Positions 1 through 8,438 of a stretch of DNA of 64,000 nt are shown here, piece by piece. The stretch is from JAIBJN01 sp963811635. Lineage in GTDB: Bacteria > Actinomycetota > Thermoleophilia > Gaiellales > Gaiellaceae. Position 1 is the first letter of the stretch. Each line of letters begins with the position of its first letter. The position numbers and the translations under genes were made by a program. The notes beneath the pieces were generated by a model. It had not been told where the DNA came from and searched no databases. It saw only the letters and a program-made list of their open reading frames with translations. The DNA is taken from the NCBI GenBank assembly GCA_963811635.1, contig CAWESB010000003.1, positions 123,946 to 187,945 of the forward strand, read 5' to 3'.

Positions 1-1
1 G

Positions 2-265
2 CTGATGGCCCGCCCGCAGCTCCTGATGCTCGACGAGCCCTCCATGGGGCTGGCGCCGATCTTCGTCGAGAAGATCTTCGAGATCGTCGTCGAGATCAAC
101 CAGCAGGGCACGCCGATCCTGCTCGTCGAGCAGAACGCCCTCATGGCGCTCGACGTCGCGAAGCGCGGCTACGTCATGGAGACGGGGCACATCGCGCTCA
201 GCGACGACGCCAAGGCGCTCGCGAAGAACCCGCAGGTCCGCAAGGCGTACCTGGGCGAGGAGTAG
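2..265 (+). CDS. livF: Branched-chain amino acid ABC transporter ATP-binding protein (C-terminal part)
   Basis: This is the last 87 codons of a LivF-type ATPase; the start lies left of the window. Visible are the Walker B and D-loop region (LLMLDEPSMGLAP) and the following strand ILLVEQNA, both typical of the LivF/LivG subfamily that energises uptake of leucine, isoleucine, valine or related compounds. It ends in the usual short tail (NPQVRKAYLGEE). The Walker A is not in the window. The gene is cut by the window edge, not broken. LivF rather than LivG is chosen from the DEPSMGLAPIFVEKIFE signature; substrate is unknown. polA starts 41 bases downstream with its own promoter-like hexamer. Confidence 0.9.
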   Translation: MMARPQLLMLDEPSMGLAPIFVEKIFEIVVEINQQGTPILLVEQNALMALDVAKRGYVMETGHIALSDDAKALAKNPQVRKAYLGEE

Positions 266-294
266 CCCGCCGCGGCCACTCGGCCGCCCGGCAA

Positions 295-300
295 TAGACT
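295..300 (+). promoter_or_regulatory. Leaderless -10 hexamer for polA
   Basis: TAGACT ends 6 bases before the polA ATG and no Shine-Dalgarno sequence precedes the ATG. The same hexamer and spacing occur before uvrA (22376), and TAGACT is the -10 of the full consensus promoter at 45178-45206. No good -35 is seen. Confidence 0.5.
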
Positions 301-306
301 CGGGTC

Positions 307-2875
307 ATGCCGAAGACCCTGACCGGGGCCGAGCTGCAGCTCGACGATGGGCCGGCGCGGGAGTCCGAGCTCTTCCTCGTCGACGGCAACAACCTCGCCT
401 ATCGCGCCTATTTCGCGCTGCCCGAGGAGCTGGCGACGACGGAGGGCTTCCCCACGAACGCCCTCCTCGGCTTCACCAACATGCTCTTCAAGCTGCTCTC
501 CGACTACCGGCCGAAGGGCGTCGCGGTGGCCTGGGACACGAGCCCGGTGCATCGGAAGGAGCTCGACGCCGAGTACAAGATCGACCGCCGCCCGATGCCC
601 GACCTGCTGCGCGAGCAGTTCGCGCATTTCCGCCCGATCGTGGAGGCGTTCGGCTACCTCAACCTCGAGTTCGAGGGCTGGGAGGCGGACGACGTCATCG
701 CCACGCTGGCGTCGCGGGCCGACGAGGCAGGGATCAAGACCTGCGTCGTCTCCACCGACCGTGACGCGTTCCAGCTCTGCACGGAGAACGTCTGCCTGAT
801 GATGACCCCGCGCGGTGTCGCCGACGTCAACGTGTACACGCCCGAGCGCGTCTTCGCCCGCTACGGGGTCACTCCCGAGCAGGTGCCCGACTTCATCGGC
901 CTCAAGGGAGACACGTCCGACAACATCCCCGGTGTCCCGGGGATCGGGGACAAGACCGCGGGGCAGCTCGTCTCCCAGTACGGCTCGCTCGAAGGCGTGC
1001 TCGAGCACGTCGACGACCTCTCGCCGGGCCGCGCGAAGGCGCTGCGCGAGCACGCCGACCAGGCGCGCGCGTCGAAGGTGCTCGCGACGATGCGCCGCGA
1101 CCTGCCGCTCGACGCCGATCCGGCCGGGCTCGTGCTCTCCCCGCCCGACCGCTCCCAGTTGAAGGAGATCTTCCGCCGCTTCGAGTTCCGCAACCTGCTC
1201 GGGAGGGTGGACGACCTCGACGAGGCGCTGCCGGCCGCTCCGATGCGCGGTCTCGGGCGTCGACGTGCCCTGGCGCGAGGGCGAGCTCGAGCCGGTGGTC
1301 GGCGTGGCGGCGCTGGCGCTCGACGTGGACCGCTTCGCGCTCGCGCGCGAGGGGGAGGAGGTCGTCGTCGGGCCCTGGAGCCCCGAGCTCGCCGGCCGCC
1401 TGCGCGACGCCGCCCTCGTCCTCCACGACGCGAAGGCGGCGCGGCTCGAGGCGGTCGACGACACGCTGCTCATGGCCTACCTGATCGACCCGGGCCGCTC
1501 GACGTACGTGCTCGACGACCTCGCCGCCGAGTACGGCGTCGAGCTCGTCCCCCAGCCGGCCGCCGACGAGGAGACGGCCGCGCTCGTCCGTCGCGCGGCG
1601 GCGACACTCCGCCTCGATCCGCAGCTCCGCGCACGGATCGCCGAGCGCGGCCTCGATCCGCTCTATCGCAACGTCGAGCTGCCGCTGACCGAGGTGCTGG
1701 CCGCGATGGAGGACGTCGGCGTCCGCATCGACACATACCGCATGGGCGAGATCACCGCGCGGCTGGCCGACCGCGTCGAGGAGCTCGAGGCACGCGCGCA
1801 GGAGCTCGCGGGCGAGGAGTTCATGCTCGGCTCGACGCAGCAGGTGGCGCGGATCCTCTTCGAGGTGCTCGGCCTCACAGCCGGCCGGAAGGGCAAGACG
1901 GGCTATTCGACCGACGCGCGCGTGCTGCAGGCCATCCGCGACGAGCACGAGATCGTCCCCGTGCTCGAGGAGTGGCGCGAGTACGCGAAGCTCCTGAACA
2001 CCTACCTCGAGCCGTTGCCGAGCCTGATCTCGCCGGAGGACGGCCGTCTGCACACGAACTTCAACCAGGCGGTTGCCTCGACCGGCCGACTCTCCACCTC
2101 GAGCCCGAACCTGCAGTCGATTCCCATCCGCACCGAGCTCGGGCGCGAGATCCGCAGCGCGTTCGTGGCCGAGCCGGGGTTCCGGCTCCTGTCTGCGGAC
2201 TACTCGCAGGTGGAGCTGCGCATCCTCGCGCACGTCTCCGGCGAGCCGAAGCTGCGCGAGGCGTTCGCGGCGGGCGAGGACATCCACGCCGCGACGGCCG
2301 CCGAGGTCCTGGGCAAGGAGCGCTCCGAGCTGACGAAGGACGAGCGCAACGTGGCCAAGATGGTCAACTTCGGGATCATCTACGGCATCTCCGCGTTCGG
2401 TCTCTCGGAGAACCTGCAGATCCCGCGCGACGAGGCGCAGACCTACATCGACACGTACCTGGCGCGCTTCCCGCACGTCCAGGACTTCATCCAGCGGACG
2501 ATCGAGCAGGCCGAGCTCGACGGGTACGCGACCACCCTCTTCGGCCGGCGCCGCCCGGTGCCGGAGTTGAAGGCCCGCAACCGGCAGACCCGCGGGTTCG
2601 GGGAGCGCCTGGCCGTCAACTTCGTGATGCAGGGAACCGCCGCGGACGTGATCAAGGCGGCCATGGTCGCGATCCACCGACGCTTGCGTGAGGAGGGCCG
2701 CGCCGCCCGGCTCGTCCTCCAGGTGCACGACGAGCTCCTGCTCGAGGTCCCCGAGGTGGAGACATCGGCCGTGCGCGATCTCGTCCGCGAGGAGATGTGC
2801 GGCGCCTATCCGCTCGACCCGCCGCTGGCCGTCGACATCGGCGTCGGCGACGACTGGAACGAAGCGAAGAGCTGA
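307..2875 (+). CDS. polA: DNA polymerase I, frameshifted once
   Basis: DNA polymerase I fills repair gaps and removes RNA primers. The product would be about 855 residues. An N-terminal 5' nuclease (about residues 15-300) shows LFLVDGNNLAYRAY and GDTSDNIPGVPGIG. A 3' exonuclease-like domain (about 315-475) lacks recognisable catalytic acidic residues, so proofreading is probably absent, as in Taq and mycobacterial PolA. The polymerase domain carries motif A DYSQVELRILAH (about 630), motif B KMVNFGIIYG and motif C QVHDE (about 804). The reading frame changes once, with one extra base around 1240-1255: frame 1 reads to LPAAP and frame 2 resumes at SGVDVPWREGEL. Both halves are well conserved, so a sequencing indel is more likely than a dead essential gene. 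Confidence 0.93.
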
Positions 2876-2882
2876 CCTCATC

Positions 2883-3038
2883 GGACGTGTCCGGGGTCAG
2901 ACCCCGGCCGTGTCCGCCGAGGACGGGGCCCGCTCGGCAATCGCTTGCGCGACGGCGCCGACCCCGTTCGCGCCTCTGCAGATCGGGGAACGGCCCGTGT
3001 CCAGTCCGGCCACGTCAGGGGTCAGACCCCGGGCGTGG
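2883..3038. repeat. REP-like hairpin pair, copy 1
   Basis: Two palindromic units share the 13-mer GGGGTCAGACCCC (2893-2905 and 3018-3030), 125 bases apart in the gap between polA and the convergent gene at 3053. Outer arms extend the palindrome (CCACG ... CGTGG at 3010-3038). A matching pair sits at 54838-54982. Order is conserved: the first unit has TCC before GGGG and the second has TCA. The interior has no gene. It resembles REP/BIME elements; no RAYT transposase is in the window. Confidence 0.75.
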
Positions 3039-3052
3039 CTCGAGCGGACGCG

Positions 3053-4063
3053 TCAGCTACGGCGCCACACGATCTCGGCGGAGCCGATCGGCCACACGAC
3101 GGACTCCGTCTCGCCGACCAGGTGGTAGAAGGTCGTCTCCGTCGCCCCGCCCACAACGATCCAGTCGCCGTCCGGCGACCAGTCGAGCACGTGCCCCGGG
3201 AAGATCGACCCGGAGGGGCCGATCGAGGAGCACCCCACGTCGAGGAGCCTGATGCGGTCGCCGGCGCGGAAGGCGGCGGTGCAGTTGTCCGGCGAGAGCA
3301 CCGGGGTGCGGCCTTCGAAGCGCTCCGGGAAGTCGAAGGCGTCGGTCCGACCGCGCCGCGCGTAGCGCTCGATCCGCCGGCCCTCGACGATGACGGCGAC
3401 CGAGCCGTCCTCGCCGAAGTGGGCGCTCGTGATCTGGCCCGACGCCCGCACCAGCTCCCGGTTCGCGGTAACGAGGCGGTTCCCCGTCGCGTAGGCGACC
3501 TCGCCGGACGGCGTGTAAGCCGCCGGGCAATCGAGGAGCCGACGGCGTGTGCCCCCCAACTCGAGGTCGATGCCCTCGAGCCGGGCGTTGCACCAGGCGG
3601 CCCGCTGGCCGTCGTGGCTCCAGATGATGAAGCCGAACGCCGCCTCGGAGGTGCCGAGGTCGCGTCCCTGGTCGTTGAGGTCGACGAACCGGAACGGGAT
3701 CGCGTCGCCGGCCGGCTCCTCGATGCCGACCGCGACCTTGGCGGTCACCGGCGCAGCCCAGAGGTCGCAGGTGGAGTTCGCGACGACGTTCGGCAGCTCC
3801 AGGCCGGTGGGCAGGTCGAACTCGCGCACGGCGCAGGAGCCGGCCTCCGAGAGCACGATCGAGCCCGGCGCCCCGTTCACAGCCGGCATCATCGAGCGGC
3901 CGAGGTCGTCGTCCTGCTCGACCGTGGTCACCTGCGCCTCGTCCGGCTCCGTCGTCGTCTCGCGAGACTCGACCTGCTCGCCGTCGGAGCGGAGCGCGTC
4001 GGCCACCGCAAAGCCGACTACGAGGACGATCGCCGCCAGGATGAGGAGGTCGCGGCCTTTCAC
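3053..4063 (-). CDS. Membrane-anchored beta-propeller-like protein, unknown function
   Basis: I do not recognise a named family for this 336-residue protein. A hydrophobic segment at residues 5-24 (LLILAAIVLVVGFAVADAL) should act as signal anchor, followed by a Thr/Glu-rich linker (about 28-60). The rest is outside the cell and has short repeats with WSHDGQ, LSPDNCTAAF and WSPDGDWIVVGG, the hallmark of TolB/WD40-like (PD40) propeller blades. Several cysteines suggest disulfides. The start is GTG; it is divergent from rpsA with only 29 bases between start codons, so the two promoters must overlap. A periplasmic-type sensor or scaffold role is a guess from the fold. Confidence 0.7.
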   Translation of the reverse strand: MKGRDLLILAAIVLVVGFAVADALRSDGEQVESRETTTEPDEAQVTTVEQDDDLGRSMMPAVNGAPGSIVLSEAGSCAVREFDLPTGLELPNVVANSTCDLWAAPVTAKVAVGIEEPAGDAIPFRFVDLNDQGRDLGTSEAAFGFIIWSHDGQRAAWCNARLEGIDLELGGTRRRLLDCPAAYTPSGEVAYATGNRLVTANRELVRASGQITSAHFGEDGSVAVIVEGRRIERYARRGRTDAFDFPERFEGRTPVLSPDNCTAAFRAGDRIRLLDVGCSSIGPSGSIFPGHVLDWSPDGDWIVVGGATETTFYHLVGETESVVWPIGSAEIVWRRS

Positions 4064-4074
4064 GGAGTGCTGGC

Positions 4075-4080
4075 TATAAT
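4075..4080 (+). promoter_or_regulatory. Consensus -10 box for rpsA
   Basis: TATAAT sits 12 bases before the rpsA ATG. A transcript starting 6-7 bases downstream would carry a leader of about 6 bases with no Shine-Dalgarno sequence. On the other strand the same bases read TATAGC in front of the divergent gene at 4063. No clear -35 is visible. Confidence 0.6.
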
Positions 4081-4092
4081 GCGCGATCCCGC

Positions 4093-5616
4093 ATGGTTTC
4101 GAACGACACGACTACCGAAACAGATATCCCGAAGACCGATGACGATGTCTGGACGCGAGGTCCGGACGGCGAGCTGATCCCGGACTACGACTCGACCTTC
4201 CCCGTGATCAACGAGGGCGAGGTCGTGCGCGGCAAGGTCGTGCGGGTCGACAAGGACGAGGTCCTCGTCGACATCGGGTACAAGTCGGAGGGAGTCATCC
4301 CGGTCTCCGAGCTCTCGATCCGGCGGTCGGTCAACCCGGCCGACGAGGTCAACCTCGGCGACGAGATCGACGCGCTCGTGATGACCAAGGAGGACGCCGA
4401 AGGGCGTCTGATCCTGTCGAAGAAGCGCGCGCGCTTCGAGATGGCGTGGAAGCGCATCGAGGGCGCTGCCGAGAGCGGCGAGCCCGTCGAGGGCGTCGTC
4501 ATCGAGGTCGTGAAGGGCGGGCTCATCCTCGACCTGGGCGTGCGCGGCTTCCTGCCGGCGTCGCTGGTCGACATTCGCCGGGTCCAGGACCTCGACGAGT
4601 TCATGAGCCAGACGCTCCGCTGCAAGGTGATCGAGCTCAACCGCAGCCGCAACAACGTCGTCCTCTCGCGCCGCGCGGTGCTGGAAGAGGAGCGGCGCGA
4701 GATGCGCCAGGCGATCCTCGACCGGCTCTCGCCCGGCGATGTCGTCGAGGGCACGATCTCGAATATCGTCGACTTCGGGGCGTTCGTCGACCTCGAGGGC
4801 ATCGACGGCCTCATCCACATCTCCGAGCTCTCCTGGAGCCACGTGAACCACCCGTCCGAGCTGCTCGAGATCGGGCAGGAGGTCAAGGTGAAGGTGCTCG
4901 ACATCGACCGCGAGCGCCAGCGGATCTCCCTCGGGCTCAAGCAGACGCAGTCCGACCCGTGGCAGCAGGTGATCGACACCTACCAGCAGGGCGACGTCGT
5001 CGAGGGGCGCGTCACGAAGGTCGTCACCTTCGGCGCGTTCGTCGAGGTCATCCCGGGCGTCGAGGGCCTCGTGCACATCTCCGAGCTCGCCGCGCACCAC
5101 GTCGAGAACCCGCGGGAGGTCGTCCAGCAGGGCGAGACCCTCCGCGCGAAGATCATCGAGATGGACGCCGAGCGCCGGCGCCTCTCGCTCTCGCTGAAGC
5201 GGGTCGAGGACGGCGACAACGCCAGGCCCGGCTTCGGCGAGGACGCGCCCGAGCTGGGGCTCTCCGACGAGGTGTTTGTCGACCAAGGCGCACCGGAGGC
5301 GGAGGCCGTCGAGGTAGTCGAGGTCGAGGCCGTCGAGATCGACGTCGAGGCCGAGCCGGCTGCCGGGGCCGAGGACGAGCTGCTCGTGGCCGAGGAGGCC
5401 ACGGTGGTCGAGGTGGAGGAAGAGCCCGCTCCTCCCGCTGCGGAGGACGAGGCCGCGGTCACCGACGAGGCCACGGTGGTCGAGGTGGAAGCGGAGGAGC
5501 CTGCTCCTCCGGCCGCGGAGGAGGACGAGGCCGCGGTCACCGACGAGGCTCCCGCCGAAGACGAGGCCGCCCCCGAGGGCGAAGCCTCCGCCGAGCCTGA
5601 CGACGAGCCCCGCTAA
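4093..5616 (+). CDS. rpsA: 30S ribosomal protein S1 with acidic repeat tail
   Basis: Ribosomal protein S1 binds mRNA on the 30S subunit. At 507 residues it has four S1/OB-fold RNA-binding domains (about 40-105, 125-190, 212-280, 297-365), recognisable from repeated VVEG...GAFVDL / GLVHISELS signatures and the closing RxxLSLK motifs. After residue 390 the fold ends and a roughly 115-residue tail of Glu, Ala, Val and Pro follows, built partly from two near-copies of ATVVEVE...EPAPPAAE-EDEAAVTDEA. Long acidic tails occur in actinobacterial S1 proteins, but their role is unclear. coaE follows with overlap or very tight spacing, as in many actinobacteria. Confidence 0.97.
   Translation: MVSNDTTTETDIPKTDDDVWTRGPDGELIPDYDSTFPVINEGEVVRGKVVRVDKDEVLVDIGYKSEGVIPVSELSIRRSVNPADEVNLGDEIDALVMTKEDAEGRLILSKKRARFEMAWKRIEGAAESGEPVEGVVIEVVKGGLILDLGVRGFLPASLVDIRRVQDLDEFMSQTLRCKVIELNRSRNNVVLSRRAVLEEERREMRQAILDRLSPGDVVEGTISNIVDFGAFVDLEGIDGLIHISELSWSHVNHPSELLEIGQEVKVKVLDIDRERQRISLGLKQTQSDPWQQVIDTYQQGDVVEGRVTKVVTFGAFVEVIPGVEGLVHISELAAHHVENPREVVQQGETLRAKIIEMDAERRRLSLSLKRVEDGDNARPGFGEDAPELGLSDEVFVDQGAPEAEAVEVVEVEAVEIDVEAEPAAGAEDELLVAEEATVVEVEEEPAPPAAEDEAAVTDEATVVEVEAEEPAPPAAEEDEAAVTDEAPAEDEAAPEGEASAEPDDEPR
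5395..5545 (+). repeat. Tandem repeat coding the acidic S1 tail
   Basis: Two imperfect copies of a roughly 72-78 base unit (5395-5466 and 5467-5545) encode GLU/ALA-rich segments that both begin EATVVEVE and end DEAAVTD. The second copy has extra codons (an additional EAE and E). Such units can gain or lose copies by slippage. Confidence 0.75.
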
Positions 5617-6202
5617 GCAGCACCCGGTCGCAGTCGCGATCACTGGTGGGATCGGGGCCGGCAAGTCGACGGCGCTACGCGCGTTCGCAAACCACGGCGC
5701 CGCCGTGATCTCCAGCGACGAGATCGTCCACCGGATCCTGCGGGAGGATCCGGAGGTGAAGCGGGCGGTGATCGAGCGCTTCGGTGAGGAGGTTCTCGGC
5801 GCCGACGGCGAGATCGACCGGGCCGCGGTCGGGAAGATCGTCTTCTCCGACCGCCCGGCGCTCGCCTGGCTCGAGCAGCTCCTGCACCCGCGTGTCGTCG
5901 CCGGCTACCTGCGCTGGCGCGAGGAGCTTTCCGAGCTTCCCACCCCTCCCACGGTCTGCGTGACCGAGGTGCCGCTCCTGTACGAGGTGGGCGGCGAGAC
6001 GCGCTTCGACAAGGTGGTCGTCGTCACGGCGTCGCCGGAGGCGCGGATCGCGCGCCACATCGGCCCGCTACGCGAGCGGGAGCAGCGCCTCATCCCCGAG
6101 AAGGAGAAGATCGAGCGGGCAGACTTCGTGTACGTGAACGACGGGTCGCTCGCCGACCTCGACGAGTTCGTGTCCGGCGTCGTGGCCACTCTGTCTGCCT
6201 GA
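5597..6202 (+). CDS. coaE: Dephospho-CoA kinase
   Basis: CoaE phosphorylates the 3'-OH of dephospho-CoA, the last step of coenzyme A synthesis. The P-loop GGIGAGKST, the SSDEIVHRIL segment, the lid-region arginines (PLREREQ) and the C-terminal FVYVNDGSLADLDEFV match the family, and about 201 residues is the usual length. The start is odd: no ATG, GTG or TTG lies in frame before the P-loop; the first one, at 5705, would delete it. CTG at 5597, inside the end of rpsA, is the best candidate; a lost base near the start is the alternative. Its TGA overlaps the ATG of the next gene (TGATG). Confidence 0.9.
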   Translation: MTTSPAKQHPVAVAITGGIGAGKSTALRAFANHGAAVISSDEIVHRILREDPEVKRAVIERFGEEVLGADGEIDRAAVGKIVFSDRPALAWLEQLLHPRVVAGYLRWREELSELPTPPTVCVTEVPLLYEVGGETRFDKVVVVTASPEARIARHIGPLREREQRLIPEKEKIERADFVYVNDGSLADLDEFVSGVVATLSA

Positions 6203-6753
6203 TGAGATTCGTCGTCAGCGGTGTCGTCCTCCTGGCCGCCCTCGTGGTCGCTTTCTTCTACGTCGAGGACACGCAGCCGTCCTGGTACGCGCGCCTGCGC
6301 TACCCGCTCGAGTACGAGCACATCGTCCGCGGGCACGCGCGCCAGTACGACCTCGATCCTGCGCTGCTCGCGGCGGTGATCTACCGCGAGAGCAAGTTCG
6401 ACCCGGACGCGCGCTCCTCGTCCGGCGCGATCGGGCTGATGCAGCTCCTGCCGGACACGGCGGAGGGGATCGCCCAGCTCACCGGCGGCGACCGCTTCGA
6501 GGTCGACGACCTCTACGACCCGGAGATCAACGTCCGCTACGGCTCCTTCTACCTCCGTCGGCTGCTGCAGAAGTACGACGACGAGCGGCTGGCGCTCGCC
6601 GCCTACAACGCCGGGCAGGCGAACGTGGACGAGTGGATCGCCGAAGGGGAGGAGGGGATCCCCTTCCCCGAGACGCGGGAGTTCGTCGACAACGTGCTCG
6701 AGGCGCGCGAGGTCTACGCTCGCGCGTACGCCGACGAGCTCGGCCTCGACTAG
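6202..6753 (+). CDS. Lytic transglycosylase, SLT/GH23 type
   Basis: This 183-residue protein should cleave the MurNAc-GlcNAc bond of peptidoglycan to form 1,6-anhydro ends. An N-terminal membrane anchor (residues 3-20, FVVSGVVLLAALVVAFF) places the domain outside the membrane. The SLT domain shows the catalytic glutamate in YRESKFDP, then GAIGLMQLLPDTA and LALAAYNAG, all hallmark motifs. Translation is coupled to coaE by a one-base overlap. It ends in CTAG, where its TAG stop and the TAG of the convergent sulfatase gene overlap. Confidence 0.92.
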   Translation: MRFVVSGVVLLAALVVAFFYVEDTQPSWYARLRYPLEYEHIVRGHARQYDLDPALLAAVIYRESKFDPDARSSSGAIGLMQLLPDTAEGIAQLTGGDRFEVDDLYDPEINVRYGSFYLRRLLQKYDDERLALAAYNAGQANVDEWIAEGEEGIPFPETREFVDNVLEAREVYARAYADELGLD

Positions 6754-8366
6754 CCGTACCTCTCGACGACCTCGCATGCATGGTCGACGACGTCGGTCCG
6801 GTCGGCGACGACCCGGTCGCGCCCGCGCCCGCACTGGACCCGGTCTCGGCCGCCGCCGCGTACGAGGACGAGGTCGTTCCCGTCGCCCGCGACGACGACG
6901 TCCGCGTTCCCGCGCGGCTCGACCCTGTCGTTGCCGTCCTTCGCACACACGTAGTCGAACCACCTACTCCCGACGATGACGTTCCGCTTGTTCGTTCCTT
7001 TGCGGGTGCAGTACCCGAGCAGCGTCAGCCGAGGCGGGGGCGGGTTGCAGACCTGACGCAGCCGGACGCGCTGCGTGTGGCGCAGCTGCCGGTACCCCGG
7101 CCGTGCGGCGAGGTTCTGGAGCTCGTACGGGTCGGCGGCCAGGTTGTAGAGCTCCTCCTCGCCCGTCGCGTACTGCACATACTTCAGGGCCGGGCGGCGC
7201 AGGACGCAGTACGGCGGGGCGAACGGGCCCATGTGCTCGACGAGGAAGGCGCTGCGCCAGGAGCCGCCCGACCCGCGTAGGAGCGGTGCGAGGTTGCGCC
7301 CTTCGGCCTTGAGGGGCGTGCCCGCTAGGGCGGCGAAGGTCGGCGCGAGGTCGATGTTGAGCGCCAGCTGCGACTCGGCGTGCGGGGTGTCGACCAGCCG
7401 GTCGTAGCGGACGACGAGCGGCACGCGGATCGACGCTTCGTCCGCGACGTACTTCGAGTTCCAGCGGTTCTCGCCCCAGGAGAGCCCGTTGTCGGAGGTG
7501 AAGGCGAAGAGCGTGTGGGCGAGCCGGCCGGTGGCGCGGAGCGCGTCCACGAGCCTCCCAACCGCGTCGTCGACGGAGAGGAGCGTCTCCAGCTGCTTCT
7601 CGTGGAACGCGTCCTCCGTCGCTCGCCGGGTCGCGTCCCAGAGCGGTCGCGTGCGCGCGAACTCGGGCTTGTCGGAGATGTCGGCCTCGTTGTAGCTGGG
7701 CGGTCGCCACGGCGCCATGCCGGCGAAGTCGCCGTTGTGACGTGGCGCCGGGATCGCCGGCGCGTGCGGCGCCGTCGGAGCGAAGACGAGGAAGAGCGGG
7801 CCGTTCGTTTCCCTGATGAAGTCGGCGGCCTTGTCGGCGAGGACGTCGGTCGAGTAGTTCGCCGGGCCGTTGTAGGGGACGAGCACCCCGTCCTCGTTGA
7901 GGGTGAAGTCGTAGTAGAGGTTCGAGCGGAAGACCGGCGAGAACGCCGCCCAGCGCGACCAGCCCGGTGGGACGTAGGTGCCGCCGTAGCCGTTCAGGTA
8001 CTTGCCGAAGTGGGCGGTCTCGTACCCGGCGGCTCGGAGGGAGGTCGCGATCGTGGTGGCGTCGCGGAAGATGTGGAAGCCGCCGTGCTTCCCCTGGTTC
8101 GAGTACACGCCGGTCGTATGCGAGTACTGGCCTGTGAGGATGCTCGCCCGGCTAGGGCAGCAGAGCGGGTTGACGACGAAGGCGTTCGTGAAGTCGACGC
8201 CGTGATCGACCAGATCCGACTGGACGTTCGGCATCTCGGCGATGGTGTCGAAGCGCTGGTCGTCGGTGAGGACGAGGACGATGCTGGGCTGCTGGCCGAA
8301 CGCGGCTGGAGCCAGCCCGAGGGCGGCCAGGAACACAAGCGCGCCGACGAGACCCCGAATGCGCAT
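6750..8366 (-). CDS. Secreted sulfatase with RTX-like tail
   Basis: The 538-residue product has a signal peptide (about residues 1-24, ending AAFGQQ) and a type I sulfatase domain. The metal-binding LVLTDDQR and the sulfatase signature CCPSRASILTGQ are present; the first Cys of C-x-P-S-R would be turned into formylglycine. TSDNGLSWGENRW is the second metal site. After about residue 455 comes a Gly/Asp/Arg-rich stretch (GNDRVE, GNADVVVAGDGND, GGRDRVQCGRGRDRV) that resembles calcium-binding RTX or parallel beta-roll repeats. Sulfate esters or phosphonate/phosphate esters are possible substrates. It is divergent from uvrB. Confidence 0.88.
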   Translation of the reverse strand: MRIRGLVGALVFLAALGLAPAAFGQQPSIVLVLTDDQRFDTIAEMPNVQSDLVDHGVDFTNAFVVNPLCCPSRASILTGQYSHTTGVYSNQGKHGGFHIFRDATTIATSLRAAGYETAHFGKYLNGYGGTYVPPGWSRWAAFSPVFRSNLYYDFTLNEDGVLVPYNGPANYSTDVLADKAADFIRETNGPLFLVFAPTAPHAPAIPAPRHNGDFAGMAPWRPPSYNEADISDKPEFARTRPLWDATRRATEDAFHEKQLETLLSVDDAVGRLVDALRATGRLAHTLFAFTSDNGLSWGENRWNSKYVADEASIRVPLVVRYDRLVDTPHAESQLALNIDLAPTFAALAGTPLKAEGRNLAPLLRGSGGSWRSAFLVEHMGPFAPPYCVLRRPALKYVQYATGEEELYNLAADPYELQNLAARPGYRQLRHTQRVRLRQVCNPPPPRLTLLGYCTRKGTNKRNVIVGSRWFDYVCAKDGNDRVEPRGNADVVVAGDGNDLVLVRGGGRDRVQCGRGRDRVVADRTDVVDHACEVVERYG

Positions 8367-8373
8367 CCGAGCG

Positions 8374-8379
8374 AGGGTA
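8374..8379 (-). promoter_or_regulatory. Leaderless -10 hexamer for the sulfatase gene
   Basis: On the minus strand TACCCT ends 7 bases before the sulfatase ATG (8366). No Shine-Dalgarno sequence is seen. It lies opposite the uvrB hexamer at 8427. Confidence 0.4.
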
Positions 8380-8426
8380 GCGATTCGAGCGGTCTAACGG
8401 GCTTCAAGCACGTGGAGGGCGGTGGC

Positions 8427-8432
8427 TAGGAT
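8427..8432 (+). promoter_or_regulatory. Leaderless -10 hexamer for uvrB
   Basis: TAGGAT ends 6 bases before the uvrB ATG. A weak -35 candidate TTCAAG lies at 8403-8408 with an 18-base spacer. No SOS/LexA box was recognised. Confidence 0.45.
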
Positions 8433-8438
8433 GGCTTC

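Noticed and set aside
1..265. livF as a truncated pseudogene
   Set aside because: The missing N-terminus is simply left of the window; the remaining frame is intact and well conserved.
902..2881. Long open frame antisense to polA (659 codons)
   Set aside because: Shadow of a high-GC gene: composition is Arg/Ala/Leu/Asp-rich with no motif, and polA on the other strand is unmistakable.
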